Assembly: GCF_029946515.1 (NCBI RefSeq)
Contig: NZ_JARZHH010000052.1
Location: forward strand, 20,782 to 84,781
Length of the DNA stretch: 64,000 nucleotides
Direction of reading: 5' to 3'
Origin: Polyangium sp. 6x1
GTDB lineage: Bacteria; Myxococcota_A; Polyangia; Polyangiales; Polyangiaceae
A model generated the notes under the pieces. The model did not search any database. It saw only the letters and a program-made list of their open reading frames with translations, and was not told the DNA's origin. Below, piece by piece: positions 9,643 to 19,714 of the stretch. The translations under genes and the position numbers were made by a program. Each line of letters begins with the position of its first letter. Position 1 is the first letter of the stretch.

Positions 9643-12600
9643 TCACTCGTCGTCCTCCCAGCTCCGGCGCGTCGCCCCCGCGTCGTCCTCGGACGGAGGC
9701 TGTTCCCCCTTCGGGCTCGACGTCCTGCGCAGCCGCGCGAGCTCGGCCTCCGCCGACGAGAGCCGGCGATCCGCCTCGCGCAGCCGGCCGCTCACCACCC
9801 GGAGCACGCCCATCGCGATCTCGGCCGTGTCGTGCACCGCGGCGCTGAAATCCTCGCCCGACACGCGCAGGAGCTCCACGGGTTCGAGGCTCACGGCCGT
9901 CGCCGCGCGTGGCTCGCGATCGATGATCGACGTCTCGCCGAAGACCTCGTTCGCCCCGAGCCGCACGACCTCCTTGCCTTCGACGCGCAGGCTGACCGAG
10001 CCCGAGATGATGAAGTAGAGCGCGGCGCCGGCGTCGCCTTGCCGGAAGATCACCTCGCCGCGCGGCAGGCCGAGGACCTCCGAGGTCCGCGCGAGCCCCA
10101 CGAGCTCCTCGCCCGAGATCTTCGACAGGATCGGGACGCGCTGCAAAAACAGGACTTTTTCGATCGTCGTGTACATGCCGTCTCCCGCGTCGAGCCCGCT
10201 CCGCCCCGTCTTCTCCCAGTGTGCAGCCCACCGCGCGACGACCCGATCCGGATCCTTCGCGAGGGCCTTCAGTTTGTCCTCTGCGCCCGCTGCGTGCGTC
10301 TCGACCACCGCGATCGCCGCCGCCTCGCGCACGAGCGGATCGGGCGCGTCGAGCGCGAGGATCGCGTCGCTCGCGCACGCCTCGATCCGGTGCACCGCGA
10401 CCGCTTCGAGCACGAGCGCGGCGCGGTAAGGGTCGTTCGACTGGAGCTCCGATCGCACGAAGGTCACGACGTCGTCCGTGCTCGGGGTCGCGCCGCCGCG
10501 CGGCAGCCCCTCGGCGAGCTCGAGGTAGCGCTCGAACAGCGCCACGAGCCGCGCGCCGCGGCGGCGATCGAGCAGCGATTCGAGCACCTCGAAGGCGTTC
10601 GCGCGGAGCGATCGATCCTTGCCGAAGACGTGCGTCCGCACCCCGGCCACGACGTCGCGCGGATACACGAGCTCGCAGAGGCGCAGGATCCGGATGAGGC
10701 CCTTGCGCAAGCGGCGCTCCACGTGGGCGTCGAGCAGCGGGCGAGCGAGGCGCGGGCGCACGAGGAGGTAGGCGTCACGCTCGCGCTCGTGGGCATGCGC
10801 TTCCCGCTCGATGCGCTCGCGGATCGGCTCGAGCGGCGCGGGCGGCGCGCCGAGCGCGAGGCGCAGCCGTGAGGCCGACGCGAGCACCTTCTGCCGCACC
10901 CGATCGTCGGGCTCGTCCACCCGATCGAGCAGCGCGGCGAGCGCGGCGCTCGTGCCGATCCGAGACAGGAGCCGGGGGATCGCCAGCCGCACGGTCGCGT
11001 CCGCTTGCGGATCCGAGAGCGTCGCCACGAGCCGCGGGATGGCGCGATCGCCGAGCGCCACGATCGCGTTCGACGCGGCCTTCCCGAGCGCGTGATCGGC
11101 GAGCGCTTCGCAGAGGAGCGGCAGGAGCTTCGGCGCGGCCACCGTCGCGGAGGCCGAGAGCGCGGCCTTCCGCACGGCCGGATCCGCGTCCGCGAGCAGC
11201 CGCGCCACGGCCCGCTCGAGCTGCGGTTGTCCCACCAAACCGAGCACCCGCGCGGCCGTCACGCGCTCGGCGGGATCCTCGCTGTCGAGCAGATCCCTGA
11301 GCCGCGGCGCGCCTTCCAGCATGCCGCCGAGCCCGCCGTGCCGCAGCAGCGCTGCGATCGACGCCGCCCGCACGGCCTCGTCGCCGCCTCGCGCGGCGAG
11401 CGCGCAGAGTTCCTCGTGCGCGTCCTCGCCGAGCGCGTTCGCGAGCAGCTCCACCGCGATGCCTCGGACCTCGGGATCGGGATCTTCGAGCCGCTCGCGG
11501 GCGAGCGCCGCGGCGTCGGGGTGCCCCACCACGCGGGAAGTCCGGAGCGCCGCGGCCCGCACGCGCGAAGAGACGTGCCGCGTGAGCGCCGGCAGCGCCT
11601 CGCGGACGCGCGCCGGATCGAGCTGCCGCAGCCGATCGAGGGCGAAGAGCACCTGCGGCGCGTCGAGGCTCGACAGCGCCCCGGCGAGCGCGGCCACGGC
11701 CCTGCCGCCGCGCTGGGGCATCTCCGGCGTGAGCTTGCCTCGCAGGAGCGTCCCCTGCATCGCCTCCACGTAGCCGCGCCGCACGACGAGCAGCAGCGGC
11801 ATGATCAGGAGGCCGAGCGGCAACGTCACGTAGCCGAGCTGCGCCGCCGCCGTGATGAGCGAGGCTCCCGGTTGTGCCTCGCTCGCCGAGGGGCTGAACG
11901 CGAGCAGCAGCGCCGCGCCCACGCCGCACCCGAGCGGCTTCATGATCGCGGACGCGAGCGTCCGCACCCGATCCCTGTGCGCCGCGGGGAACGGGAAGAA
12001 CAGGATCTGCAGCGTCACGTCGAAGATCGAGAACTGCAGCGCGTTGTCGCTCGCCTTGAGCACCGCCGCGAGCGGCATCGAGGGGAACGCGAGGAGCAGC
12101 GCCGTGCTCGCGAGGAACGCGACGGGCATCGTCGCCGCGCCTCCGAGCACGCCCGCGCGATCGAGCATCCGCGGCGTGACGACGAGCTGGACGAAGAGCC
12201 CGACCATCCCGATCGCGCCGTAAAACGTGCCCATGAACCGCGCGAGCGAGTCGCGGTCCGGGTACGACGTGCGGGCGATCGCCTTGAACTGGTAATCGCC
12301 GACCGTGAGGATCGTGTAGACGACCAGGATCGTCACGGCGAGGGCCCCGACGTAGCGCGAGCTCCAGAGCGGCGACGGGTCGTGCTGCTGCGCGCCGGGC
12401 CGATCGTCGGCGCGGCCCCGGGAGGGCGCGCCGTGCCTTCGCGCGGTGATGCGGCAGAGGAGCGCGACGCCGAGCAGCGCCGCGACGAGCACGAAGATGA
12501 GGTTCTCCGCGCCGATGATCGGCGCGATGGCGCCGGCCCCGAGGCCCGAGACGACCGTGCCCGCGATGTGCCCCGCGCCGATGAGCCCGAAGATGCGCCG

Positions 12601-13119
12601 TGCGCTGCGCGCGTCGTAGAGGTCCTGCGCGATGCTCCAGGCGAGCATGCCGGTCAGGTTCGCGATGACGTCGGCCCAGATCGCGAAGATCAGGTACGCG
12701 GCGCCGATGTCCTTGCCGATGAGCAGGCGGAGCAGGACGTAGCTTGCGGCCGCGCCGAGCGCGAACACCGCGCCGAAGCGCGCGCGCGGCAGCTTCCGGA
12801 GGCCACGCTCGTAGCCGAAGGCCACGACGGCGGAGACCACGCCGTAGGCCATCCACATCGGCGCGATCCACGTGACGGGGAACCGCGTCAGGAAGAGCGC
12901 GTCGCGCGCGGTGCGGCCGACGACGAGCAGCAGGGCCGACAGGAAGAGCAGCGACGACAGGAGCGCGACGCGCTCGATTTCAGCCCGGCTGAGGGCGATG
13001 CCGAGCAGCGACGACGCGGCGGCGTGGCGCGCTTTGTCCCGGTTCGTCGCGACGGTCCCGGACCTCGGGCCTTCGTTCGGCAGGGACGTCGATGCGGTCG
13101 GGGCAGGGGGTTCAGCCAC
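9643..13119 (-). CDS. NTT/MFS-type nucleotide-transporter-like protein fused to HEAT repeats and a cyclic-nucleotide-binding domain
   Basis: 1158 residues from a GTG start. Residues about 50-440 form 11-12 transmembrane helices resembling ADP/ATP translocases of the NTT (Npt1/Npt2) family. Residues about 460-960 are HEAT-like helical repeats, with many copies of a pattern like DPEVRGIAVELLANAL. Residues about 985-1100 are a cNMP-binding domain whose phosphate cassette FGETSIIDREPRAATA keeps the key Glu (1062) and Arg (1071). A short charged helix and acidic tail follow. Similar transporter-HEAT-cNMP fusions are known from other environmental bacteria. The domain order suggests transport gated by a cyclic nucleotide, but the transported substrate is unknown. 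It ends four bases from the convergent TPR gene with no terminator visible. Confidence 0.87.
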   Translation of the reverse strand: MAEPPAPTASTSLPNEGPRSGTVATNRDKARHAAASSLLGIALSRAEIERVALLSSLLFLSALLLVVGRTARDALFLTRFPVTWIAPMWMAYGVVSAVVAFGYERGLRKLPRARFGAVFALGAAASYVLLRLLIGKDIGAAYLIFAIWADVIANLTGMLAWSIAQDLYDARSARRIFGLIGAGHIAGTVVSGLGAGAIAPIIGAENLIFVLVAALLGVALLCRITARRHGAPSRGRADDRPGAQQHDPSPLWSSRYVGALAVTILVVYTILTVGDYQFKAIARTSYPDRDSLARFMGTFYGAIGMVGLFVQLVVTPRMLDRAGVLGGAATMPVAFLASTALLLAFPSMPLAAVLKASDNALQFSIFDVTLQILFFPFPAAHRDRVRTLASAIMKPLGCGVGAALLLAFSPSASEAQPGASLITAAAQLGYVTLPLGLLIMPLLLVVRRGYVEAMQGTLLRGKLTPEMPQRGGRAVAALAGALSSLDAPQVLFALDRLRQLDPARVREALPALTRHVSSRVRAAALRTSRVVGHPDAAALARERLEDPDPEVRGIAVELLANALGEDAHEELCALAARGGDEAVRAASIAALLRHGGLGGMLEGAPRLRDLLDSEDPAERVTAARVLGLVGQPQLERAVARLLADADPAVRKAALSASATVAAPKLLPLLCEALADHALGKAASNAIVALGDRAIPRLVATLSDPQADATVRLAIPRLLSRIGTSAALAALLDRVDEPDDRVRQKVLASASRLRLALGAPPAPLEPIRERIEREAHAHERERDAYLLVRPRLARPLLDAHVERRLRKGLIRILRLCELVYPRDVVAGVRTHVFGKDRSLRANAFEVLESLLDRRRGARLVALFERYLELAEGLPRGGATPSTDDVVTFVRSELQSNDPYRAALVLEAVAVHRIEACASDAILALDAPDPLVREAAAIAVVETHAAGAEDKLKALAKDPDRVVARWAAHWEKTGRSGLDAGDGMYTTIEKVLFLQRVPILSKISGEELVGLARTSEVLGLPRGEVIFRQGDAGAALYFIISGSVSLRVEGKEVVRLGANEVFGETSIIDREPRAATAVSLEPVELLRVSGEDFSAAVHDTAEIAMGVLRVVSGRLREADRRLSSAEAELARLRRTSSPKGEQPPSEDDAGATRRSWEDDE

Positions 13120-13293
13120 GTGGCAAGAAAGGGTAGTATACCGTAACGAGACGGTAGCCTTGGTAGGCCATGGTGCGCGCCCGGCTCCGGATGTCGGGAG
13201 ACGCCCGAGCCCGGCCGCTCGTGTTCAGGACGGGCGGGCGGCCGCGCTGCGCGTGGATACGTTTTTCAGGACGAACGAGCTCGCGCCGCGGCG

Positions 13294-14193
13294 TCAATAA
13301 TGCCAGGGGAAGCGCTTGTAATCGGGTTTGCGCTTCTCCAGGAACGCGTCGCGGCCTTCCTGGGCCTCGTCGGTGCCGTAGGCGAGCCGCGTCGCCTCGC
13401 CGGCGAAGAGCTGCTGCCCCACGAGGCCCTCGTCGGGGAGGTTGAAGCCGTATTTCAGCATTCGCATCGCGGTCGGGCTCTTGCCGTTGATGAGCGCGCC
13501 CCATTCGAGCGCCACCTTCTCCAGGTCCTCGTGCGGCACGACGGCGTTCACCATCCCCATCGCCGCGGCCTGCTCGGCAGTGTAATCGAGGCCGAGGAAG
13601 AAGATTTCCCGCGCCTTCTTCTGGCCGATCTGCCGCGCGAGCAGCGCCGATCCGTAGCCGCTGTCGAAGCTCGCCACGTCGGGATCCGTTTGCTTGAACC
13701 GCGCGTGCTCCCGGCTCGCGAGCGTCATGTCGCAGACGACGTGCAAGCTGTGCCCGCCGCCGACGGCCCAGCCCGGCACGACCGCGATCACGACCTTCGG
13801 CATGAATCGAATGAGCCGCTGCACCTCCAGGATGTGCAGTCGCCCGAGGCGCGCCGCGTCGACTTCGCCGGCTTCGCTCCCCTCGTATTTGTACCCGTCC
13901 TTGCCGCGAATTCGCTGATCGCCGCCCGAGCAGAAAGCCCAGCCGCCGTCCTTCGGCGAGGGGCCGTTGCCCGTGATGAGCACGCAGCCCACGTCCGCCG
14001 TGGTCCGCGCGTGCTCGAGCGCCGTGTAGAGCTCGTCCACCGTCTTCGGCCGAAACGCGTTTCGCACCTCGGGCCGGTGGAAAGCGATACGCACCGTGCC
14101 CTGGTCCACGGCGCGGTGGTACGTGATGTCCGTGAACGAAAAACCCGGCACCTCGCGCCAGCGCGCGGGATCGAAGATCGCTGAGACGGTCAT
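13294..14193 (-). CDS. menB: 1,4-dihydroxy-2-naphthoyl-CoA synthase
   Basis: 299 residues of the crotonase superfamily. It performs the ring-closing Dieckmann-type step of menaquinone synthesis on o-succinylbenzoyl-CoA in the cytoplasm. The start at 14193 is preceded by GAGGAGG nine bases upstream; a longer ORF start at 14241 is less likely. Diagnostic segments are FCSGGDQRIRG (CoA/oxyanion), WAVGGGHSLHVVCD and FKQTDPDVASFDSGYG. The Asp in QTDPDV (residue 170) marks the form that uses its own carboxylate, as in Mycobacterium, instead of the bicarbonate-dependent Gly form of E. coli. No other men genes are in the window. Confidence 0.95.
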   Translation of the reverse strand: MTVSAIFDPARWREVPGFSFTDITYHRAVDQGTVRIAFHRPEVRNAFRPKTVDELYTALEHARTTADVGCVLITGNGPSPKDGGWAFCSGGDQRIRGKDGYKYEGSEAGEVDAARLGRLHILEVQRLIRFMPKVVIAVVPGWAVGGGHSLHVVCDMTLASREHARFKQTDPDVASFDSGYGSALLARQIGQKKAREIFFLGLDYTAEQAAAMGMVNAVVPHEDLEKVALEWGALINGKSPTAMRMLKYGFNLPDEGLVGQQLFAGEATRLAYGTDEAQEGRDAFLEKRKPDYKRFPWHY

Positions 14194-14265
14194 GAAATCG
14201 AGCCTCCTCGCGGCCGCGACCCTACACGTCCCCGGCGGCATCCGCCACAGGCGCCGGTGCGCGTT

Positions 14266-14327
14266 GTCAACTTGTCACGCGCGGCGCATCCGTCCGGTCA
14301 ATTCGTCACGCGGAGGGCTCCGTCCGG
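14266..14327. promoter_or_regulatory. 31-bp imperfect direct repeat in the menB / MYXO-CTERM promoter region
   Basis: GTCAACTTGTCACGCG at 14266 and GTCAATTCGTCACGCG at 14297 are 31 bases apart. Each is followed by an (A/C)TCCGTCCGG block. They lie between two divergent genes and look like paired operator half-sites, or possibly just a small duplication. No binding protein is known. Confidence 0.4.
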
Positions 14328-14361
14328 AGGGAATCGCCTTCGCGCCGCAGGATTTGCTCCG

Positions 14362-14377
14362 TGGCACGAGCTGTGCT
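14362..14377 (+). promoter_or_regulatory. possible sigma-54 (-24/-12) promoter
   Basis: TGGCACG-N4-GTGCT has the GG-N10-GC spacing of sigma-54 promoters, with TTGC replaced by GTGC. It is only about 12 bases before the ATG at 14390, so transcripts would be nearly leaderless. That lowers confidence. Confidence 0.28.
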
Positions 14378-14389
14378 CAAACACGCGGG

Positions 14390-15565
14390 ATGGATACAGC
14401 TTCGTCGGGTGATCAGGGGGCTTCGTTCGGGAGGCGGCGCGTGTTTCGAGCGGCGTGGGCGGCGCTCTGGGTCGCGGCGGGGTGGCTGACGAGCGGCGAC
14501 GCGGCGGCGCAGACGGTGGCGTTCCAGTCGCAGCAGCAGGCCGTCCGTGAGCCTACGTCACAGCGCACCACGACCCAGTGGGACATCAACCGAGAGGAGT
14601 GCTTGAACCCCGACGAAACCTTCACGTTCAACCTCACGTTCACGGGGTTCACGAGCTCGTATTCGTTCGAGGTCTGGGGGACGACGACGGCGGGGGTCGA
14701 TTGCACGGATCCGATGCAACGGACGGGCTCGGCGAAGCAATGCTTCCAGATCAATCCGTCGAAGATTCCGCAGGCGAACCCCGTGAACAACTCGGGGCAG
14801 GTCGTGATGACGGCGGCGGACATGGTGGCCGTCGATCCCGACCCGGACATCCAGGCCTGCGCAGAGAAGAACATCACGGGGGCGGAGAAGGCGATCACGC
14901 TGTTTTTCATGCTCTTCGGCAGCGGAACCGTGGTCAGCAACGTGAAATGGACGAACTCGAAGCTCGACCTCTGGGGGCCCGGCGCGCCCACGGAGGTGTC
15001 CGTGAAGCAGGGGGACGCGGGATTCGCCGTCGAGTACAAGCCCCCCTCGGACACCGATTCCGCGGGCATCGCCGTGTATTGCGCCAAGGGAGGTGTCCTC
15101 GTCCCGGGCGGTGAGACCGGCAGCGGGGGCGCGGGTGGGAGCGGAGGCGGCGGCGGGAGCGGGGGCGCGGGCGGGAGCGGAGGCGCGACGTGCGCGAGCC
15201 CGTTCGTGGCGGGGCAGCGCCCCGATCCCGCGTGGGTGCCTTGCAGCGAGTCGAATACCGTCACCGACCTGGAGAACGGCGTCGAATACGCGGTCGCGGT
15301 GGCAGCGAGGGATAACCGCGGCAACGTCGGACCGCTGTCGGAGGTGCAATGCGTGGCGCCCGTCCCGGTCGACGATTTCTTCGAGATCTATAACGAGCTC
15401 GGCGGCAAGGGCGGCGGCCTCTGCTCGGTCTCGGCGTCGCCGGCGTCGCGGGCCGCGGGGGTCTTCGGCGGCGCGATCGCCCTCTCCGCGGCCGCGTTCG
15501 CGATGCGACGGCGCAGGCGAACGGAGAGACGCGGGCGTGGCGCGGGCGGCGAGGGGGCTTCGTGA
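14390..15565 (+). CDS. secreted surface protein with Gly/Ser linker and MYXO-CTERM-like tail
   Basis: 391 residues from the ATG at 14390. Signal peptide to about SGDAAAQ. The mature part is beta-rich and contains several Cys residues (EECLNPDE, VDCTDP, KQCFQ). A Gly/Ser/Ala repeat near residues 240-265 precedes a fibronectin-III-like segment (NGVEYAVAVAARDNRGNVGPLS). The end has GGGLCSVSAS, a hydrophobic helix (AAGVFGGAIALSAAAFAM) and then five Arg. Cys plus helix plus Arg cluster is the layout of MYXO-CTERM sorting tails, which direct myxobacterial proteins to the cell surface. The stop codon overlaps the start region of the barrel gene downstream, so the two are coupled. Confidence 0.78.
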   Translation: MDTASSGDQGASFGRRRVFRAAWAALWVAAGWLTSGDAAAQTVAFQSQQQAVREPTSQRTTTQWDINREECLNPDETFTFNLTFTGFTSSYSFEVWGTTTAGVDCTDPMQRTGSAKQCFQINPSKIPQANPVNNSGQVVMTAADMVAVDPDPDIQACAEKNITGAEKAITLFFMLFGSGTVVSNVKWTNSKLDLWGPGAPTEVSVKQGDAGFAVEYKPPSDTDSAGIAVYCAKGGVLVPGGETGSGGAGGSGGGGGSGGAGGSGGATCASPFVAGQRPDPAWVPCSESNTVTDLENGVEYAVAVAARDNRGNVGPLSEVQCVAPVPVDDFFEIYNELGGKGGGLCSVSASPASRAAGVFGGAIALSAAAFAMRRRRRTERRGRGAGGEGAS

Positions 15566-16374
15566 TGCGGACGAGGATCCTCGTATCGGCGCTCGTCGGG
15601 ATCGCCGCGCTCTTCGCGTCGAGGGGCGCCGAGGCGCAATCGAGGCGCATCCGCGATTCGAACTGGCGACAGAGCGAGCGCGACAGCACGCAGCAGGGCA
15701 GCCCCCAGCGGTTCGCCCTGGAGCTCCGCTTCGGCCTTTATTATCCGCAAGTCGACGAGGAGTTCGGCGGGACCGGCCCGTACCAGAAGTTCTTCGGCGA
15801 CAAGGGCCGGTTCCACTTCGGCGCCGGGTTCGACTGGCAAGCGCTGCGCATTCCGTGGGTCGGATCGTTCGGCCCCGGGGTCGGGCTCGGATACACCTCC
15901 GCGTCGGGCAAAGCGTTCCGCGAGGGGACCTACGACGACGCCACGAATACGTATTCCTACGAAGATCGCCGCGTCGGCGAGACCTCGCTCACGATCCTGC
16001 CGATGCACGTCTCGGCCGTGCTCCGCCTCGACGAGCTCTTCCGCCGCACCGGCGTGCCGATCATTCCTTATGGCAAGATCGGCTTCGGCGCGGGCCTCTG
16101 GTGGGTCGACGTCGGCGAGGAGACGGCCAAGGTCGGGACCGGCGACGACGAAATCAAGGGCGTTGGATTGAGCTACGGCGTGCACTGGGCGATCGGCGGC
16201 ATGCTCGCGCTCGATTGGCTCGGCCGGCGCTCCATGGCCTCGCTCGATCAGGAGACGGGCATCAACCACGTGCACCTCTTCGGCGAGTGGACGAACCAGA
16301 ACCTCGGCCTCGGCAGCAATCAAATGAAGGTCGGCACCTCGACCTGGACCGCGGGCCTCACGTTCGAGATGTGA
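15565..16374 (+). CDS. outer-membrane beta-barrel protein
   Basis: 269 residues. The ATG at 15565 shares its A with the previous stop (TGATG), and GAGGGG lies seven bases upstream; a GTG three bases earlier is an alternative. The signal peptide ends near SRGAEAQ. The mature protein alternates short polar turns with amphipathic strands (FALELRFGLYYPQVD, FHFGAGFDWQALRI, GPGVGLGYTSASG) and ends in LTFEM, close to an aromatic C-terminal barrel signature. It resembles MXAN-type OmpW/OmpX-like barrels but no specific family is assigned. Overlap with the MYXO-CTERM-like gene suggests a joint role at the surface. Confidence 0.75.
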   Translation: MRTRILVSALVGIAALFASRGAEAQSRRIRDSNWRQSERDSTQQGSPQRFALELRFGLYYPQVDEEFGGTGPYQKFFGDKGRFHFGAGFDWQALRIPWVGSFGPGVGLGYTSASGKAFREGTYDDATNTYSYEDRRVGETSLTILPMHVSAVLRLDELFRRTGVPIIPYGKIGFGAGLWWVDVGEETAKVGTGDDEIKGVGLSYGVHWAIGGMLALDWLGRRSMASLDQETGINHVHLFGEWTNQNLGLGSNQMKVGTSTWTAGLTFEM

Positions 16375-16380
16375 ACCGCG

Positions 16381-17199
16381 TCAGGGGCCGTCGAAGACCC
16401 CTTCCGTGTACACGAACGGCTTTCCGTTCGCGGGATCGACGAGCCCCTCGGTGAATGCCTTGATCTTGGCGTCGCCGAGGAGCTCGCACACATGGCGGAA
16501 GCGCGCCCGGGCGTGGATGGTCTCAGGCGTTTCGAGGGCCCAGGCCCTCGCTTGGAGCAAGGCGTCCGCGTAATGGCGGACGAGGGGGCCCTCGACCGCC
16601 AGGAGCCAGGTTTCCCGCGCGGATTGGTACATCTCCTCGCGCCTGCGGCGGAGCTCCTGCGACGTGGCGACGAGGTTCGGATTCCCGCTCGCCTCGGCCT
16701 TGCCGAGCAATTCTTCTTCCTTGTTGGTGTAGAGTTTTACGCGAGGCGGCTCGGCGCCCGCGAGGCGCTGGCGCACGACGTCGTGGAGCGCGGCTTGCTT
16801 GATGCGCGCGTGGATCGAAAGGACACGGGGCTCTTTGCGCGCGGCGAGCTGCTCGAATGCGCGGTTGAGCGTGGAGGCCGCGGCGAAGTCGTCGTCGTAG
16901 GCCTTCTTGACCTCCATGATGTTGCCGGCGTAGGGCTCGATGGCCCGCTCGATATCGAGCCGCCGGGGGATCCTCTTCACGATCGCGGCATAGACGCAGG
17001 CGGGCTCGTCCTCGGCCTTGTCGGGGGCGCACGCGGCGTCCGGCGCCTCGGGGGCCTCGGGGCCGGGCGCTGGGGCGGCGGGCGCGTTCGTGAGGACCTG
17101 CGGCGCCGCGCGGACCTGCGGCGCGCGTGGCTCGGGGGGCGGGGAGGCGCAGGCCGTGGCGGCGGTCGTGATCGCGGCGAGGAGGAAGGAGCGTCGCAC
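16381..17199 (-). CDS. probable lipoprotein of unknown function
   Basis: 272 residues from a GTG at 17199, chosen because it starts directly before a signal sequence ([16 protein letters not shown]). Cys at about residue 17 is the likely lipidation site, with Ala at -3. A Pro/Ala-rich spacer follows and then a helical domain with many charged residues, including [20 protein letters not shown] and a Glu/Arg-rich stretch. No catalytic motif is recognised. It converges on the beta-barrel gene with only six bases between and no terminator visible. It is divergent from the propeller/BRCT gene. Confidence 0.72.
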   Translation of the reverse strand: MRRSFLLAAITTAATACASPPPEPRAPQVRAAPQVLTNAPAAPAPGPEAPEAPDAACAPDKAEDEPACVYAAIVKRIPRRLDIERAIEPYAGNIMEVKKAYDDDFAAASTLNRAFEQLAARKEPRVLSIHARIKQAALHDVVRQRLAGAEPPRVKLYTNKEEELLGKAEASGNPNLVATSQELRRRREEMYQSARETWLLAVEGPLVRHYADALLQARAWALETPETIHARARFRHVCELLGDAKIKAFTEGLVDPANGKPFVYTEGVFDGP

Positions 17200-17274
17200 G
17201 ATGGGACGAGTATACAGCTTGACGCCGCGCGTGTGCCGGGTGAACGGATTGGTGTGGGCAGCGATCTCTACGAC

Positions 17275-19713
17275 GTGAGCATTCGATCGTACCGGGAGTG
17301 GACGCGCGACGAGGCCGAGCGGCGCGCCCTCGCGCTGGGGCCGAACATCGAGACGGCCGCGCGCTTTTTCGACGAGGCCGGGCCCTACGTCGAGGCGCGA
17401 TTTCACGTGAAAAGCACCCACCCGGACGCGCCGATCTGCTGGGATCACGGCTTCGTAATCCGGCTCTTCGACGAGGCTGTGATGGAATGCGAGGCGCCCG
17501 AGGGCGAGACGTTCGGTTACGAGAACACGCCCCTCGCCCGCGAGAACGAGACGCTCTGGAAGATGCGCTTCGAGCTCGACAAGAAGAAGCTCCCCGTCCT
17601 CATCGTGGAGGTGCTCGCGAAGGTGCGCGGCTCCGGGCGCAATCACAATCCGATCGGGGACACGGTGGAGCTCGTCGCGTTCTTGCCGAAGCGGTATGCG
17701 CCGAACATCTCGAAGCTCGGCTATTTCGCGTCGCGCGCGTGGTCCGGGCCCACCTGGAGGGAGTGTGAGGACGACACGAGGACGAAGCGCCCGCGGTTTG
17801 CGCAGGTATTTCCCGTTCGCCGCTCGTTCGTCCTGGAGCCGTCGCTGGGGTCCGCGATTGGCCTCGCGCCCCGCGCCGAGGGCGGCGTGTACGTGCTCAC
17901 TCCGCTGCTCCTCGCCGCGGTTTCGCGGAATGGCGAGGTCACGCCGGTGTTCGAGGTCGGCGCGGTGAGCGGGGGCGCCGTCGCGAAATCGATGGCCGTG
18001 GACGGCGCAGGGAACGTCTGGATCGGCACGGCCAAGGGATTGGTCTTGCGCGAGCGCTCGGGCGAGGTGACGCGTTTCGGGGCGAAGCAGGGGATCAAGA
18101 GCGCAGCCTTCGTGGCGATCGCGCCGGATGGCCGGGTGTTTGCCGGCGGAAAGGACGGGCTTTTCGTTCGCGCGGAGGCGGGAGGGTCCTGGTCGCTCGT
18201 CCATCCGGACCTCGAGGGCGAGGAGATTCGATCCGTGCATGCCGGCGAGGACGGCACGATATGGGCGACGGGCCTCCGTTACGTGTGGAGGGTTCGTCCG
18301 GATGGAACCCTCGACAAGCTGGGCAGCCGGCAGGGAATCGAGAGCCGCGAGCATGTCATTCCGCTTCCGGACGGCTCTGCCTGGGTCATCCCGGCGCGCG
18401 GGGCCGTCCTCCGCGTCGCCCCGACCACCCCGAGCGCGACGCCTTGTCCGATCGCGCAGAACCTGGCCCCCGAGGGGCTGTGGGAGGGGTTTGTCACGAA
18501 AGACGGGTCTGGCGTCCTCGTCACGAGGATGGCGCACGTCCTCCGGATCGAGGAGGGCGCGGCGCCGCGCTGCTTCGTTTTCGAGAATACTTGCGATGAT
18601 TTCCGGAAGGAGACGTTTGGGTGCCCCCGCGTCTGTCTTTCCCCCGAAGGCGACGTGTTCGTCGCGACGGGCGATGGGCTCTCGATCGCGCGGGCCGAGG
18701 ACCTCGCCGCGGCCGCGCAAACGACGCCCCTCAATGCGGATCTGCCGCATTTCGCGCATATCGAGCCGACCGGGCTCTTGCCGGCCAGCGACGAGGCGTC
18801 GGGCAGGGACGTCGTCGATTTCAAGGGGAAGAGCGTCGTGCTCACGGGCACGCTGGCGACGATGATGCGCGCCGAGGCCGAGAAGCTGCTCGTGGCGCAC
18901 GGCGCGGTGCTCTCGGATTCGGTCGGGAAGAAGACCGATTATCTGATCGCGGGGGCCAAGGCCGGAAGCAAGCTGGCGAAGGCCGAGCAGCTCGGCGTGA
19001 AGGTGCTCGGCGAGGACGTGCTCGTCGCTTTGAAAAGCGGCAAGACGGCGGCGCCGGCCGCGAAGGCCGACGTGAAAGCACCAAAGCCCGCGAAGGCGCC
19101 GCCGCGAAAGGAGGTCGCCGATCTCGCGCGGCTGTTCCCGCTCTCCGATCAGCCTGGCGCGCCCGCGGGGAAGCTGGAGCATGGCCTCATGCGCAGCCTC
19201 GCCGAGTCGAGCGCGCCGATGACGCCGGAGAAATGGAAGAAGCTCGTCGCGAAGCACAAGAAGTTCCTCGATGCCGGCGGCGCGGGCGGCGTGTTCCATT
19301 CGCTGGAGGCGAGTGGGCTGGTCATGGCCGTGTATGCCGGCGCGTCCGGGGGCAAGCAGGACGATCAGGCGAGCTTGCAACGCCAGAGGCTCCCGGAGGG
19401 CTTCGACGCGAAAAAGGCGCACCTGCCCTGGGCGAGCGGCTGCAGCATGATCGCGGAGAAGGTGGATTTCTCCGGCGCGGACCTCTCCAGCGGCAATTAC
19501 ACCGATTCGTTCATGGCCGGCGCGCGCTTCGACGGCGCGGACCTCAGGCGCTCGGATTTTTCGCGCACGGACTTCACGGGCGCGAGCTTCCGCGACGCGG
19601 ATCTTTCGGGCGCCGATTTCGAGTGCGCCGATCTGCGCGGCGCGGACTTCACGGGCGCGAAGCTCGTAGGCGCGCGGTTCCCGGGCGCGAAGCTCGACGG
19701 CGTGATCGTCTGA
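17275..19713 (+). CDS. multidomain protein: beta-propeller, BRCT domain, pentapeptide repeats
   Basis: 812 residues from a GTG at 17275; a GTG at 17254 is an alternative and neither has a strong ribosome site. Residues 1-170 are an unrecognised globular domain. About 180-505 are propeller-like repeats ([56 protein letters not shown]). About 512-590 are a BRCT domain close to that of bacterial DNA ligase ([14 protein letters not shown], then [19 protein letters not shown]). An Ala/Lys/Pro linker, an unknown helical domain and about 15 pentapeptide repeats ([25 protein letters not shown]) finish the protein. No signal peptide is visible, so it is probably cytoplasmic. BRCT suggests DNA or protein docking; overall function is unknown. 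Confidence 0.82.
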   Translation: MSIRSYREWTRDEAERRALALGPNIETAARFFDEAGPYVEARFHVKSTHPDAPICWDHGFVIRLFDEAVMECEAPEGETFGYENTPLARENETLWKMRFELDKKKLPVLIVEVLAKVRGSGRNHNPIGDTVELVAFLPKRYAPNISKLGYFASRAWSGPTWRECEDDTRTKRPRFAQVFPVRRSFVLEPSLGSAIGLAPRAEGGVYVLTPLLLAAVSRNGEVTPVFEVGAVSGGAVAKSMAVDGAGNVWIGTAKGLVLRERSGEVTRFGAKQGIKSAAFVAIAPDGRVFAGGKDGLFVRAEAGGSWSLVHPDLEGEEIRSVHAGEDGTIWATGLRYVWRVRPDGTLDKLGSRQGIESREHVIPLPDGSAWVIPARGAVLRVAPTTPSATPCPIAQNLAPEGLWEGFVTKDGSGVLVTRMAHVLRIEEGAAPRCFVFENTCDDFRKETFGCPRVCLSPEGDVFVATGDGLSIARAEDLAAAAQTTPLNADLPHFAHIEPTGLLPASDEASGRDVVDFKGKSVVLTGTLATMMRAEAEKLLVAHGAVLSDSVGKKTDYLIAGAKAGSKLAKAEQLGVKVLGEDVLVALKSGKTAAPAAKADVKAPKPAKAPPRKEVADLARLFPLSDQPGAPAGKLEHGLMRSLAESSAPMTPEKWKKLVAKHKKFLDAGGAGGVFHSLEASGLVMAVYAGASGGKQDDQASLQRQRLPEGFDAKKAHLPWASGCSMIAEKVDFSGADLSSGNYTDSFMAGARFDGADLRRSDFSRTDFTGASFRDADLSGADFECADLRGADFTGAKLVGARFPGAKLDGVIV

Positions 19714-19714
19714 T

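Noticed and set aside
11005..13146. 713-residue plus-strand frame opposite the NTT-HEAT gene
   Set aside because: Its Arg/Glu/His-rich composition is typical of antisense reading in very GC-rich DNA. The minus-strand frame has coherent helices and domains.
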